Positions 1 through 11,040 of a DNA stretch of 64,000 nucleotides are shown piece by piece (position 1 is the stretch's first letter; each line of letters begins with the position of its first letter). The notes beneath the pieces are model-generated. The model ran no database searches and was not told where the DNA came from. It saw only the letters and a list, made by a program, of their open reading frames with translations. A program made the position numbers and the translations under genes. Source of the DNA: Chaetomium olivaceum (lineage: Eukaryota; Ascomycota; Sordariomycetes; Sordariales; Chaetomiaceae); assembly GCA_039881045.1 (NCBI GenBank), contig JAYWVB010000024.1, forward strand, positions 124,001 to 188,000, in the 5' to 3' direction.

Positions 1-566
1 TTGGGCTGGAATCTCGGCGGGCTGGCCTGCTGGGAGCACACCATGAACGGCGCGCGGCAGGCGCTCATCGCGCAGGGCCAGCACATTCACGCCGGCGCCT
101 GGCCCGCGCTCTCGACCATGGCCGGCTTCGAGGCTGTAGCCGACGCCCAGATCGAGGCGCTCATGAAGACGCATGCCCTGACGGCCCAAGTGTTCGTCAT
201 CACCGCTTCCAACTACGTCGACGACACGTGCCTCGACTGGATGAAGGAGAACCTGGGCGAGCAGGATCTCGTCAAGGCCGGCGGCGGCTGGAGCTCGGCG
301 TGCTGCACCCTTTTTGCGCCTACCTTGCCGGCCCCCATACCGGCGGCGAGGAGAAGCTGGTGGCCAGCGAGGTCGACTTTTCGCAGCTGGGCGCCGTCAA
401 GGTGTGGATTGATAGCGCCGGCCACTACCAGCGGCCCGAGATTTTGCAGTTCAGCTTTGATGCCCGCCCGCTCTGGGCTGACGAGAAGGTGAAGAGCGTT
501 GGGAAGAGGGAAACTGAGAAGTCTAATGCTAAAGAAGACGGGGAGGACAAGGCCTGCAGCTGTTAG
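1..566 (+). CDS. Nitrilase, 3' half, with one frame break
   Basis: C-terminal half of a carbon-nitrogen hydrolase of the nitrilase branch, which hydrolyses nitriles to carboxylic acid and ammonia. The window cuts off the 5' part, including the catalytic Glu and Lys. The catalytic Cys sits in GGLACWEH near residue 10, followed by the typical stretches IHAGAWPALSTM, ASNYVDDTCLDWM and LVKAGGGWS. The frame used up to about base 297 then gives nonsense, while the expected C-terminus (HPFCAYLAGPHTG to WIDSAGHYQRPEIL) continues in the third frame from about base 300 to the TAG at 564-566. A single missing base near 298-300 explains this. No GT-AG intron fits. It is either a sequencing error or a recent inactivation. 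The family call is firm; the substrate is not known. Confidence 0.85.
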   Translation, partial: GLESRRAGLLGAHHERRAAGAHRAGPAHSRRRLARALDHGRLRGCSRRPDRGAHEDACPDGPSVRHHRFQLRRRHVPRLDEGEPGRAGSRQGRRRLELGVLHPFCAYLAGPHTGGEEKLVASEVDFSQLGAVKVWIDSAGHYQRPEILQFSFDARPLWADEKVKSVGKRETEKSNAKEDGEDKACSC

Positions 567-1374
567 GAGGCAGAACCGAGTACTCATTCGAGCCCGTCAA
601 ATAACGGCCTTAATCAAGTCAAAACCAACTCAAACCCTTTGATACAAACCAAATTCGGCCTTGAACAAATTAGATATCAGATGATATTTATCCAGATCGG
701 TTTGGTCGCCAATCATTCGCCTGTAAACAATGTTACCTTACCTTTGCTACAGCAACCGTATATTTTGTGGTTAGGACTGCCGAATCTAATGGTTTTATTC
801 CCGTTATGGAATCTATCGAGTTAGTTTATTAGACCTCGACTAGGTAGGATGAAAATAATAGGGAAACTAGGAGTTAAGACGATGATACTAAAGTGGAGTG
901 CCTGTTTAGTTATACTCAGGTACCAGGTCCCTAGTTTGGAAGGTGGCTGGTCCTCTGCTTTGTAATGTCCAAGGTACTGTCGACTGCCTTACACAGTACA
1001 TCCGGAAACGACGTCCGTCCGGATCGGGTATGGCGCTCTGTCAGATTCGCGTCGGCCAACCCGCCGCGCGCGCCGCAGAAATACATATTTCAAGACAACG
1101 GGTCAGAGCAATTTCAGGAGGTGGCTGCGCTTAGCCAGCCAATTACCTCCGGTGCTGTTCTGTCGGGACCAAGTGTCTGTCGGCTAGGTGATTGCAACAG
1201 CATCCCCCTGAACACCGGCAGTTTAACCAGACAGGGCAGAAATCATTATCATCCTCTTTTTCCTCAATTAAGCTGTTGCCCTCTCGGGCCTCCCACAAGC
1301 TACATTCTGCCCACCGTCTGCGCTCTACCAGTGCGATACAGTCAGTAAATTCGTGCCTGCTGTCTTTCCAACAC
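567..1374. other. AT-rich spacer, no gene seen
   Basis: Bases 600-960 are AT-rich with many TA steps, unlike the GC-rich genes on both sides, and no frame is protein-like. This resembles an old RIP-degraded repeat, but nothing in it can be identified. The last 350 bases are the presumed promoter and leader of the next gene. Confidence 0.4.
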
Positions 1375-2372
1375 ATGGCGATGACTCTGATTAGCCTGTC
1401 CACGATGATCCTCACGATGGTGATGTTACTTTCGGGCGTCGCGGGTCAAAAACCCGACCCGAACAAGGTACCAATCTTTGCGTACCCACCTGACGGCTCG
1501 AACAACACATACAACAAGATGGACACAGTGATGGTCACCTACACGAGCTTCTACGACGACACGGCCGTCCTCTGGACCTTCTGCGACCCCGGCGTTGGGA
1601 GGTGGAGTGAGTCTGCACAACCCCAAGCTCCCCAGTGCCTTGTGCCTCTGCCAGCCGCGCAAATGCTGACAAGACGGCAGTCTACCAACAAAAAGCACCA
1701 GGAAATACCGCGACTGTGCCGATACTGCTCAACTTCACGTCTGCAACGCCCTGTTGGTTCAACGTCCGGACAGGCGAGGACGGCATCGATGGCGCGAATA
1801 GCGCAGCCTTTAACCTCATTGACGAGGAACGGAGCGGGGGACCGATGGTGTTTGGTCTGGAGGCCAACTCGCAAAGTTCATCGACGTCGACCGCTTCAAC
1901 CGCGAGCTCCTCGACATCTTCGTCATCGACGTCGACCGCTTCAACCGCGAGCTCCTCAACCTCTTCGTCATCGTCGTCGGGCACAATAGACGGCTTCCCC
2001 GCCGCATCAACCACCAACGACAGTGGCAGCAGCGGCAGCGCGCCAGACCCCGATCTCACCGCAACCGACGACGCGTCCTCATCGGGCGAGGAAGGAGGGT
2101 CGGCCGGTCTCAGTGCGGGGGCATCGGCAGGGATCGGAATCGGCGCGGCCATCGGGACAATTGCGGTAGCGGGCGGTGCGTTTATGATGTGGCGACGGCG
2201 ACGGCAACGGCGAGGAGTGACTGAGCAATACGCCGCGGCGGCGGCGGCAAGGGCGGAAATGCCAGAGACGGGCGCCGACGGCCGGTCTCAGAAATTTCCC
2301 GACACCCAAAAGTCGGATGATGGCGTGGAATTGAGCGGTGTTGGTACCCCGTATCATGAGATGTCAGCGTGA
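1375..2372 (+). CDS. Secreted Ser/Thr-rich single-pass membrane protein
   Basis: Two exons, 1375-1606 and 1681-2372, give 307 residues. The 74-bp intron has GTGAGT, a CTGAC branch site and CAG, and its phases join exactly (Trp-Ile). The start is the ATG at 1375, which opens a clear signal peptide (MAMTLISLSTMILTMVMLLS). The ectodomain of about 135 residues has one Cys before and one after the intron (FCDPG, ATPCWFNV). Next come a Ser/Thr-rich stalk, a transmembrane helix (GIGIGAAIGTIAVAGGAFMM), an Arg-rich stop-transfer segment and a cytoplasmic tail of about 60 residues. The layout matches fungal wall-stress-sensor-like (Mid2/WSC-type) proteins, but no named extracellular domain is recognised. 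A sensor or wall-associated role is inference. Confidence 0.75.
1878..1967 (+). repeat. 45-bp direct repeat encoding the Ser/Thr stalk
   Basis: Two near-identical 45-bp units, starting at 1878 and 1923, encode the Ser/Thr-rich stalk of the membrane protein. The period is a multiple of three, so copy-number change would lengthen the stalk without breaking the frame. Confidence 0.85.
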
Positions 2373-2746
2373 TCGTTCTGGCTCTTGGCCGGGATGTCGG
2401 ACGACTCGGATCGGGAGCTTCCGGGGCTAACTCCGAGGGCTGGATTCGGCGAATTGGCTCCCTTACTCTCCTTACTTACCTTTACTAAGTATCTTACTCC
2501 AAGTACCTGGCTGTGACTCACTGACCCGCACTGTCAAGACGCCCGAAAATGGCGGCACTGCCCTGCCAAATTCAGCGGTTAAAACAGGAGGTTCTGTACT
2601 TAATCTGTAGCTTTGGCGTGAAATAAGGAACTCCATTCAGCAACTCCATCATTGCTACTCTTTAGTGAAAATCTTTTAAAATACGTTTAGTTAAATTAAA
2701 TATACTCCAAATCCTTCATATCAGCCTTGGATCTCCGGATTACGTC
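2373..2746. other. Intergenic 3' regions, nothing recognised
   Basis: This is the space between the 3' ends of two convergent genes. It becomes AT-rich after 2640, as expected for 3' untranslated and polyadenylation regions. No coding frame or RNA signal was seen. Confidence 0.4.
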
Positions 2747-5700
2747 TTATGTTGCGACGGTGGAAGCAGGGTCGTAACTCTGGACAAACGCGCCATACGC
2801 CTTGGGCATGGGGGTAAAATCCTGTCCTCTGCTCTGCCCATCAGCACCGATGTACTGTTCTCTCTTCAAGAAACACGTAGCGCAGAGGACCTCCGTGGGA
2901 TCGTACGAGCTCAGCCACATCCGTCCCTGGGCGCGGTAGAGCAAGGTGGCCGCGTCCTGGAAAGGATTGGCCCTGGTGTCCTTCAGACGAGCATTGTTGT
3001 AAACCTGGCAGAGCCGGTCGAGCAGGGCGTCATCCCCGTCGTCGGCAAAGAACTCTTCCTCTACTTCTGACTCGGAGTCCTCGCCCTCCGATTGCGTGAC
3101 GTAGGTGCTCCCTGTAACCCCGATGCTGCTCAGATAGGCTTCGCACTCGCACGCCCGCTTGTGACCCGTCTTCCAACACTCGTCAAAAATAATCATCCGT
3201 GGCTGGACGAGCCCGGCACCCAACTTGACGTAGCTGTCCTTGCAGTCATTGCACACCTTCATGTTCTTTTGCGCAACGCAGCCGCCCTCCTTCTCAGCCG
3301 CCCGAATGGCCTCTTTCAACCGCTCCCGGTCCATGCAGAGAGAGTCGAGAACGTACTCGAGTTCTTCTTCCACGATGCTGTGCAAGTTCTCGATCCCCTG
3401 CGGCAGCGTATTAGTCCAGGTAGCGTAAATGGCCGATATGCCCCTGACGTACGCCCTCGGCGTGACGTTGTCGTCGATCCAGTCGAAACTCTCCATCTTC
3501 AGGAACCGGCCCGCCTCGACGATCATGGGGAGCAGCTCGCGCTGACTGGCGCGCAGGGCAAGCCAGTGCGACATGGCGGTAACAAGCGACTGCATCTCAA
3601 TGCCGAGGTCGTCGGTATCGTCAGCGCCCCCGCCATCGCCGCCACCGCCGCCCTCCGCGTCGTCGGGTCCTTTCCCACCGCCATCCCGCTTCAGTAAGCC
3701 CACCAGGATCTGGCTGTCCTGCTGGTGGGCGAGGAACGAGCGGACGGCGTGCTGCAGGCCGTCCCAGAGCGTGCGCGCGCCGCAGGCCACGATAGGCTCC
3801 GACCCCGTCAGCCGCAGCAGCCAGTTGGCGCTAATCTCGGTCATGGGCACCGACTCCTTGGTGAGGGCCTTGACCAGGCTGGTGATGACGGTCCAGCCGT
3901 CCCCCGACGGGTCCGTGAGGTCGAGCGTGTCGGCAAAAAGCCGGATCATGCGGATCTTTTCGGCCACTGGGAACGCCTGCGCGCACTCGGCAAACATAGT
4001 GACAGGCGTTCTGGGAGTTGTGCGCGGGGGCTTGGTTAGCTAGTGGAGAGGAGAGTCGATGACGGTTGAAGGGGGGGGAGAGGCACACGAGTCTGAAGGA
4101 ATTGGGCAATTTGACTTAAGCAGTTCAGACTCACAGGGCGTTTTCGGTTGGTCCCTCGTAAGCTAGGGCGTTGTTGTCGGCGCCGGCCTCGAGCAGGGCC
4201 GCGCAGAGATCAACGTGCCCGCCAACTGCAGCATACTGGAGTTACCGCGCGTCAGTTATGTCCAATTGATAACGGACTGGATAATAAAGCGAGGCGAGCA
4301 GCACATCTTCCTGGGAAATAAACCTACATGAAGAGGAGACCACCCTTTGGGGCTAGTGTCTTTCACCGACGCATCACCCCTCGCCAGCATCAACTTCACG
4401 GCTTGCGTCGCGCCCTGCCGGCATAAGTCAAAAATAAGGGAATCCTCGGGTACCGCGCGGATGGGAACGAAGTTGAACTTCCAACCCTTTTCCTGGGAGT
4501 AGTTGAGACTAGCCTCCGTTCCATAGCCGAGACCAAAACGCAAGAGCCAAGAGGCCGGGTAGAAAATGAAGGAGGTGATGATTTCAAGCTTCCGCCCGGT
4601 CGAATCGGAGGTGTCTTCGACTTTGAGCGTGCTTGTGCGCACCCAAATGGAGCCCAAGACAACCCCCATGGAGGACGTCTGGTGGCAGACCCTCGCACGG
4701 GAGAAACTGGAATTGCGACGGCCTTGGGATGGGCGTTTACCCTCCTCTTCCGAACCACCATAACCGGTTGTGGAAGCCTTGCGGCCCGGCTTCAAGTTGT
4801 TCCCGTCCTTGTCGCATGTGCCCGAGCTGATGGACTCGAATGCGGTGACCCGGTCCAGCGTCGTGTCCCTCAGCTCCTCGACCGTCCCGCTTGCGAAGAG
4901 GTTGTCGACGGCCATGTGCAGAGCTTGTCGCATGAACGACTGCACCGCCCTGCTGGAGACGATGGCCGCCGTTGTGTCCCTCCCTGTTTTCTGTGGCGCA
5001 TTGGCCGGAGGCAGCTCGGTGACCGTGTCGTTGAAGCAACTGGAATCGACGGGGGAATATGCCGGTGGGGCGGCATCATCATAGATGTCGTCAATGGGGG
5101 TGGATGCTTTAGTCAGAATGGGATTTCTCAGCTGGTCGGCGGTGTCCAGAGAGTTTGGCGCGACAACAGATACAAACTGGGCATCTTGGTTTGTAAAGGC
5201 GAGCTTTGGCCGCTGTATGCTGTCAAAAGGAGTCAGGACGTCCAGTTCAAGGATATTAAGGGGGTGGGAGAACGGGGGATACTTTTGGTACATCAATCCC
5301 AGCATCAAGTTCTGCTTGGCGCCGCTTAGTGACTCGCGGAACTTTTTGCAGCTTTTTATCTTTGGCGGTGAATTTGAAGGCAGTCCAGATTCGGCCCTTT
5401 GTAGAGGTGGAGGCGGCAAAGGCTGCCTCAAAATCGGCAACGATTGTCTCAAGGGCCTTGGATGTCACTAGTTAGCGGCAGAAGACAGGCAGTGCAATAT
5501 TCCGGAACAGTCAACGAACCGCAGCCCTCTCCAAGCATGTCAACAACACCATTTGGACCGAGGGAACCACATCCTTCTGCTTTGCGATGTCATGTAGGAT
5601 GTTCCGGACGAGTTGGAGATCGTTCAGAATATAGTTGACATCATCCGGTGCTTCCTTCATCGACTCCCAAAATTCCTGCAGCCTCAGACACGTCTGGCCC

Positions 5701-5859
5701 AGTCTCACCGCCGTCTCGACTAGCGTCACACCTGATTTTCGTGTTTAAGTTAGGAGTCGCAGTGGAGATCTGTGGGTGTATCTCACCGCTTGCAACTGCA
5801 CCGAGGACTTCCATAGCTGGAATGGCCGATATAACATAGCGACTGGATTCCGGACCCAT
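2747..5859 (-). CDS. Ankyrin protein with fungal STAND-type N-terminal domain
   Basis: Five exons on the minus strand: 5859-5787, 5731-5516, 5467-4328, 4235-4135 and 4010-2747, about 930 residues. Introns of 48-124 bp mostly have CTAAC-type branch sites; the second donor (GTTGAC) is weak. Exons 1-3 encode the alpha-helical domain found at the N-terminus of fungal NACHT/STAND and ankyrin proteins (LVETAVRLGQTCLRLQEFW and KFRESLSGAKQNLML). An ankyrin segment spans exons 3-4 (GWSPLH joined to YAAVGGHVDLCAALLEAGA). The 420-residue C-terminal part has no recognised domain and includes an acidic stretch and several Cys pairs. No NACHT or NB-ARC domain is present. The exons sum to 3n+1, which fits one extra base in the A5 runs at 5343-5347 or 5353-5357 (plus strand T5), where the reading frame switches. 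A signalling or self-recognition role is inference. Confidence 0.7.
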
Positions 5860-8800
5860 TCAGAGCTCTATATTGTGCAAAAGTGAAATACCGTGGGTGG
5901 ACATGAGTGAAGCACTTTCTCCTATAAGCTAACGCTTTCCCTCACCCGACCCTCCCTCCATCTGCTCCCATATTGGCAACGCGGTGTCCGAATCGGGGCA
6001 TGTTACGCGTAACGTAACGTGCATTATATTGGATGTATTGCAACTCACTCTCCCTTTCTTGCCTCCAATCAGCAGTCAGGATCACATCCCGACGGCGGAC
6101 GAGGTCTGGCCTGTCTTGCTAGCGTCCAATCGCTGGACGGCCTCGTTTCACTCCACGCCATCATGCTTCAAAACTTCATGACATGCTATCTCTCGATCCA
6201 GACCATCTTCTGGGGGCACTGTTTGGTCACGAACTCCTTTTAAAGCATCCCATGCCCCTTAAGAACGCTGAGCAAAGCAAACCTCGCTCCAAAGAATGTG
6301 CCATACACGCATCACAAAGAGGCGGTGGAGTCGCTCGCAAGGCTCCGATCAGCCCCTCACCCTCTCTTCAAGGCCAGCCACTGAGGAGCGCTGGTACCGA
6401 TGCATCCAAGGCCCCTTGTTAAATTCGACGTGTATTACTACCCTACTTGAGAGGTCCTTTTCTCTGCCACTAGGCTCGGGATGCCACCATCCCCCCGCTT
6501 CAGCTCTGCACAGAGGGTCAGATAAAGTCTGCGGACTATCGAGTCCTCCGTCTCACGTTGGTGAGATCGCGAAGTTTGCAGTTTACCATGACTGAAAAAC
6601 CTGACTTTAAAGCCGGTAGACATATCACTTCTCCCGAGACTGTAGGTATACAAAACGGCGGGGTCGGAGGTTAGGCCAGCACGACAACTCACCGCGCGAT
6701 GATAGCGGATCGCGACGGAGGTTCCCAAAACTTCCAAGGCACGGTTCAAAGATTGCGCTGCGACACGGGCTAAAAATGGGTATAAGTATCTGATTGTGCC
6801 CTGCTGCTTCGTAGGTACCTACCTCTGCGAAGCGAAGCTGGCGTTAGTCACAACGCCACCATCGAGTCATGCAAGATCATGCACGATTAAGCACGCAGAC
6901 CTGGGGCATCCGATGGCTACCCTGAAAACTTTAGAGGATTGGCGTAATAAATGAAACGAAGTGTGCCTTCTTCGCTCCCTCAATGTACGTTGTATACCTA
7001 GGTATGTACATCTCAGAGACTCGTCATTAGAACTTTGCTTCAATCCGGGTCACCACCACAATTTTGGCCGGCCCCATTGCCCAAATCTGTGAGCGACCAC
7101 AAGGTTCAAGCATGTGGCCCAGAGAGTCGGGGGTAGTGAACCTTCTCTACACCTAAAACATGCTCCTCGTTGTGAAGACTGCCCTGAACCGGGCTGGCGG
7201 AATGATGGATTTGAGATAGTGGCATTGCGAGCTTGAGCTGGGGGATGATGGGGGCAAAATAGCAAAAAGTACCGGTGTGGCTGGTTTGTCTAGAGGAACC
7301 TTTGCAGTCTGCAGTGGTTTTAGATGGATTCTTTCAGCAAGATGGAATGGCCGACCCCAAGCACGAATCAGTTTCCCAAGGTGTTTGAGAAGACCATGTG
7401 ATTTGCAACCCAAGATGTGCCGGTAGAAGCGGCCTAGACTAGAGAAGCGTGCGGCTACGAGCCAGGCTAAACCAGCCGTCCGAACTACGGCATGCGTTGT
7501 CTAAGTGGAAGAGAGGAAGATTTTCCTCACCAGCTACCCGACGCAACAAACATTATGGAGAAATACGGTCATGTAATAAACCCACCGATGGGTGAGAAGG
7601 TACTCAAATCCTGGACAATCCTGGACTTTTGTTTGGGCGGTTGAAGTCGGGACCGGAGCGGGCCCGACTCCTTGCGGCAAAGACGCGTTATCCTTGTTAC
7701 CCGACCGGACCCGAGCATGGTCGGGCCACCTCGAGGTCCCCCTTGGCGGATTTATTTGTGTCTCAAACTCACTTCTCCAGAATGCATTTGGGGCGTGGAA
7801 AACTGGTCGGATATTTACGGCGTGGTTGTGCAACCGCTTGGGGAAGCTGGGCCGCGAAGGATATTGCTACGCAGCGGACCCAGTTTCCATGTGAGCCATC
7901 ACCTTTCCCATACCACGTCAATACCGCCGCTGGATTTCGATTAAATAAAACTAATACAATTACCGGCGAGAATACGTTGTGTCCGCTCTTACTCGATCCG
8001 TTACGACTGGCGGCTGACGGGAGAACCTCTGCCTGCCCAGTGACGTTCCAGCATTTCTACTCGACACCTTGGCCACACTCAAACTGGACCATCGTGTCTC
8101 TGCAACGGCTGAGACAGGGCAAAAGTCCAGAGTCCTTGTGTCACCAACCAGGTTGTCTCACCCTTTGTCTACTCGACGTTTGTGCCGATGGTCCCAAACA
8201 CAGCAACAGGCCGCCGGCCTCGGGTTCAGTCATGCCGACACTTTATATGATTCTGCTTCCTTTTTGATACACATTTCCTGGGCTCTGAATCTTGGTGGTG
8301 GGGGGTCCGTGGTGTTTGCCCTTTGCCCTCCAGTTTCAGGGCCCTTGTTTCGAAGTTGGGATGCGGCATCCCGGTACCACCTCACGCTAACCCACGGGTA
8401 GGAGAGAATAGTTTTGAGTCATCCTTCCTGGTCCTCGGCCAGTCTCAATCTTTGTCCGTAGGCATGAGCCACGAGACAGTGTGACAATGCGAGACAGACG
8501 CTGATGCTCAGTGATGCACACCCTTTCCATGATATGAGTAGTGGAGACATGGGGCTAGGAGAGCATACCTTACATTGCTCGACGGCCAAGTACAAGAAGG
8601 CGCTAATAGCCCCTAAAACCATCAGGGAACCTTTTACTTCAGCATCGACTCACAGATCAACACATTCCTTACATCCGAGGCTTTCCGGCAAAGCCTCACA
8701 CACTCCTTTCCAGCATTCGTTCTTTCGTACCAAGTTGTCCAACTCCCACACTCCTTCCTCATCACATCTAGCAGGTCTAGATCAAATTACTGACAGCACA

Positions 8801-8881
8801 CCCCATCTTCCGAGGTCGACAACCGAATACCCCTTACTTCCCCATCGCATCGCCGACGCTGATCCCTAATCCAAAGAAACA
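5860..8881. other. 3-kb region without a recognisable gene
   Basis: All open frames here are short, overlap one another on both strands and lack family-like composition or convincing splice signals. No tRNA or other RNA motif was noticed. Bases 8640-8881 lead directly into the glycine-rich secreted-protein gene and are presumably its promoter and leader. Confidence 0.4.
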
Positions 8882-9769
8882 ATGAAACACACCACAGCCC
8901 TCCTCGCCTTCGTCGGGCTCACCACCGCCGCTGTTATCCCCTGCACGAGCTCCTCGGGCTGCGCGGGGCCTGCCGCTCGACGGGACACCCTTGTTGACAA
9001 TCAGCCTCCTCCTGCTCCTGTCAACGGCACTGTGCCTGCCGCCGCGTCTATTAATGGGGGGATGGACAAGCGTCACCACACTAGTGGTGGCGGCGGCGGC
9101 AACGGCGGTGGTGGAGGTGGAGGTGGTGGAGGTGGTGGTGGTAAAGGGGGGGGTGCAGGCAACGGAGGTGGTGGAGGCAATGGAGGGGGTGGTGCTGGTG
9201 GTGCTGGCGGCGGCGGCAGTGGTAGAGGTGGGGGTGGAGCTGGCAATGGAGGGGGTGATACGGGTGGTGCCGGCGGCGGTGGCCGGGGAGGCGGAGGGGG
9301 GAGCGGAGGGGGGAGCGGAACCGGCCGCCAAAGCGCTGCTCGGGGCGTTCAACCCGCGCGACGCATGCCTGCCCCGGCGCCCGAGCCTGCAGTGGAACCT
9401 CTTGGTGGTTCGTCCTCATCTTCATCTTCATCATCGTCTTCGCCTGCTCTTTCGGGGTCTACAGCGGTTCCCTCTGCGATTGGTAGCGTGTCCAATCCGG
9501 GTGAAGGCGAGCAGCCTCAGAAGCGTGACTCCGAGACAGGGCGACAAGGCGACGGTCCTGGTCCGGGCGGCAATTTTGGTTCAGCCAAGGACTTTCCTTT
9601 CAAAAAAATGAATGGTACCAGACCGATGGGCGGCGGCGGCCTCGCCGACAGAGCGAAGCTACTACTTAGCGTCCGGAAGCCGGACCCCAAAACAGGCACT
9701 GAGCCGCTCGGTTCCGACAGCAACACTGGCCCTGTGAAGGTTACCGGTCCTGGTGCGGCTGGCAATTAA
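8882..9769 (+). CDS. Glycine-rich secreted protein with Kex2-type sites
   Basis: A single exon of 295 residues. The start at 8882 opens a signal peptide (MKHTTALLAFVGLTTAAV) followed by a short Cys-containing segment (PCTSSSGCAG). Dibasic sites that Kex2-like proteases could cut follow: ARRD, DKRHH and, later, QKRDS. Residues of about 65-150 are almost pure Gly with some Asn and Ala. A Ser run (about 175-190) and a Pro/Gly/Thr-rich tail follow. No catalytic domain is recognised. It may be a structural wall protein or a processed secreted propeptide; both are inference. Intactness through such a repetitive tract argues for a real gene. The nearest neighbours are about 3 kb upstream and 1.3 kb downstream, so it appears to stand alone. 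Confidence 0.65.
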   Translation: MKHTTALLAFVGLTTAAVIPCTSSSGCAGPAARRDTLVDNQPPPAPVNGTVPAAASINGGMDKRHHTSGGGGGNGGGGGGGGGGGGGKGGGAGNGGGGGNGGGGAGGAGGGGSGRGGGGAGNGGGDTGGAGGGGRGGGGGSGGGSGTGRQSAARGVQPARRMPAPAPEPAVEPLGGSSSSSSSSSSSPALSGSTAVPSAIGSVSNPGEGEQPQKRDSETGRQGDGPGPGGNFGSAKDFPFKKMNGTRPMGGGGLADRAKLLLSVRKPDPKTGTEPLGSDSNTGPVKVTGPGAAGN

Positions 9770-11040
9770 TGCCCCCAGAGGAACTTGTTGCAGTTGTACT
9801 GTTTGCACATTGGTCACTGATGACGAGCTCAACGGAGCTGTTCAGGCACTACTACGAAGTAGCCCGGTCCGCAATGACGGGGAAATTTCCGGTTGGTGGC
9901 GGACAGTCCCTCGTTAAAGGGGTGGTGGCCGTACCTATAGGGGAAGGAGATGTTTGTTTCCAAGACAAACGAGCTCAGGAAAACGAAGTAAATACGAATA
10001 CCTTGGCGGACTTCAGATGAGATGAAAGACAATGAGCTGAAGCCCGTGCTCTGTCGCCTTCGGAGGGAACCGTGGTATGCTTAATTCTGTCCAGACAATG
10101 GGTATGCGTCGGTGCACGTTTCTTCCAAACAAATAAAACACCGTCATCCGTTCTTTACCAGCAATCAGTGCAACTGCTGTCAGCCATGTGTGAGTTGTGT
10201 CAACTGTCAAGGTCAAGTTCGGTCATGCGGGGCGAAAGTGATGCGAAACGGGTTGCGAATGAGAACTCGTCTGGTCGCCCAGCGAGGGAAGTGGATACCT
10301 GACCTCCTCTCTGCTGCAATTGCAGCTGTGGGCCGTGCCTGATTGCGTGCCCCTGGCGAGTGGGGGTCCATGCGCGTGCGTGAGTCTTGGCGCGCAGGTG
10401 TGGTATTCGTAAACAGGCACGAGGCAGGCACCATGTCACCATGTCCCACTTCCAGGTTGGTCTCCTGCGGTCATTGAAATGGGCCACCCTCCTCCTGTTG
10501 GGCAACTTTCCCAGCCACACTTCGGTTCCTCCTTCATCTGTCGACCTACCTTATCGACCTGCCCATTTGCCCACTTGCCCACCTGCCCTGACACTCGCCG
10601 GCCCTATCGTGCGACATCGAATCTACGAACGGAATTTCACACTTCGCCATGCCCCGCCTTTGGCTCACGACTCAGGACTCGAATGGTCTCAGATTCAGTA
10701 ACCTGCAAAACCCCGGTTAGCCGTTCCCAGTTACCAGGCGGTGAATTTGGCCCCACGTTTGCACATCCGCCCCAGCCAGTGGCAAACTCTACCGGATTCC
10801 ATCCCTGGTTTATCGCAGCTGCAGCTGTCCGACAATCAACAACACTGTATTCCTAATTGTCCGAACAACGACCCTTCCATCCAAACCCAACCTTTGCGCA
10901 ACGTCGGACGGCACGGGCGTAATTAATTGATACCACACACAACCCCTGTCACCAGCATTCATCAGATCAATTGATACTGCGACTATGCGACAGCACCCAT
11001 CCGCATTCCAGGACGACATTCGCCTTCTCGAGCAATAGGG
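9770..11040. other. Intergenic, no gene seen
   Basis: Only short shadow frames are present. The final 300 bases are C- and CT-rich and probably form the promoter and leader of the downstream coiled-coil gene. No RNA gene or repeat was recognised. Confidence 0.4.

Noticed and set aside
7592..8267. Overlapping plus-strand frames of 90-212 residues
   Set aside because: Three frames are open at once with no domain, signal peptide or splice support.
9081..9434. Long open frames on both strands across the glycine tract
   Set aside because: They are shadows of the repeat; only the frame starting at 8882 has a signal peptide and sensible ends.
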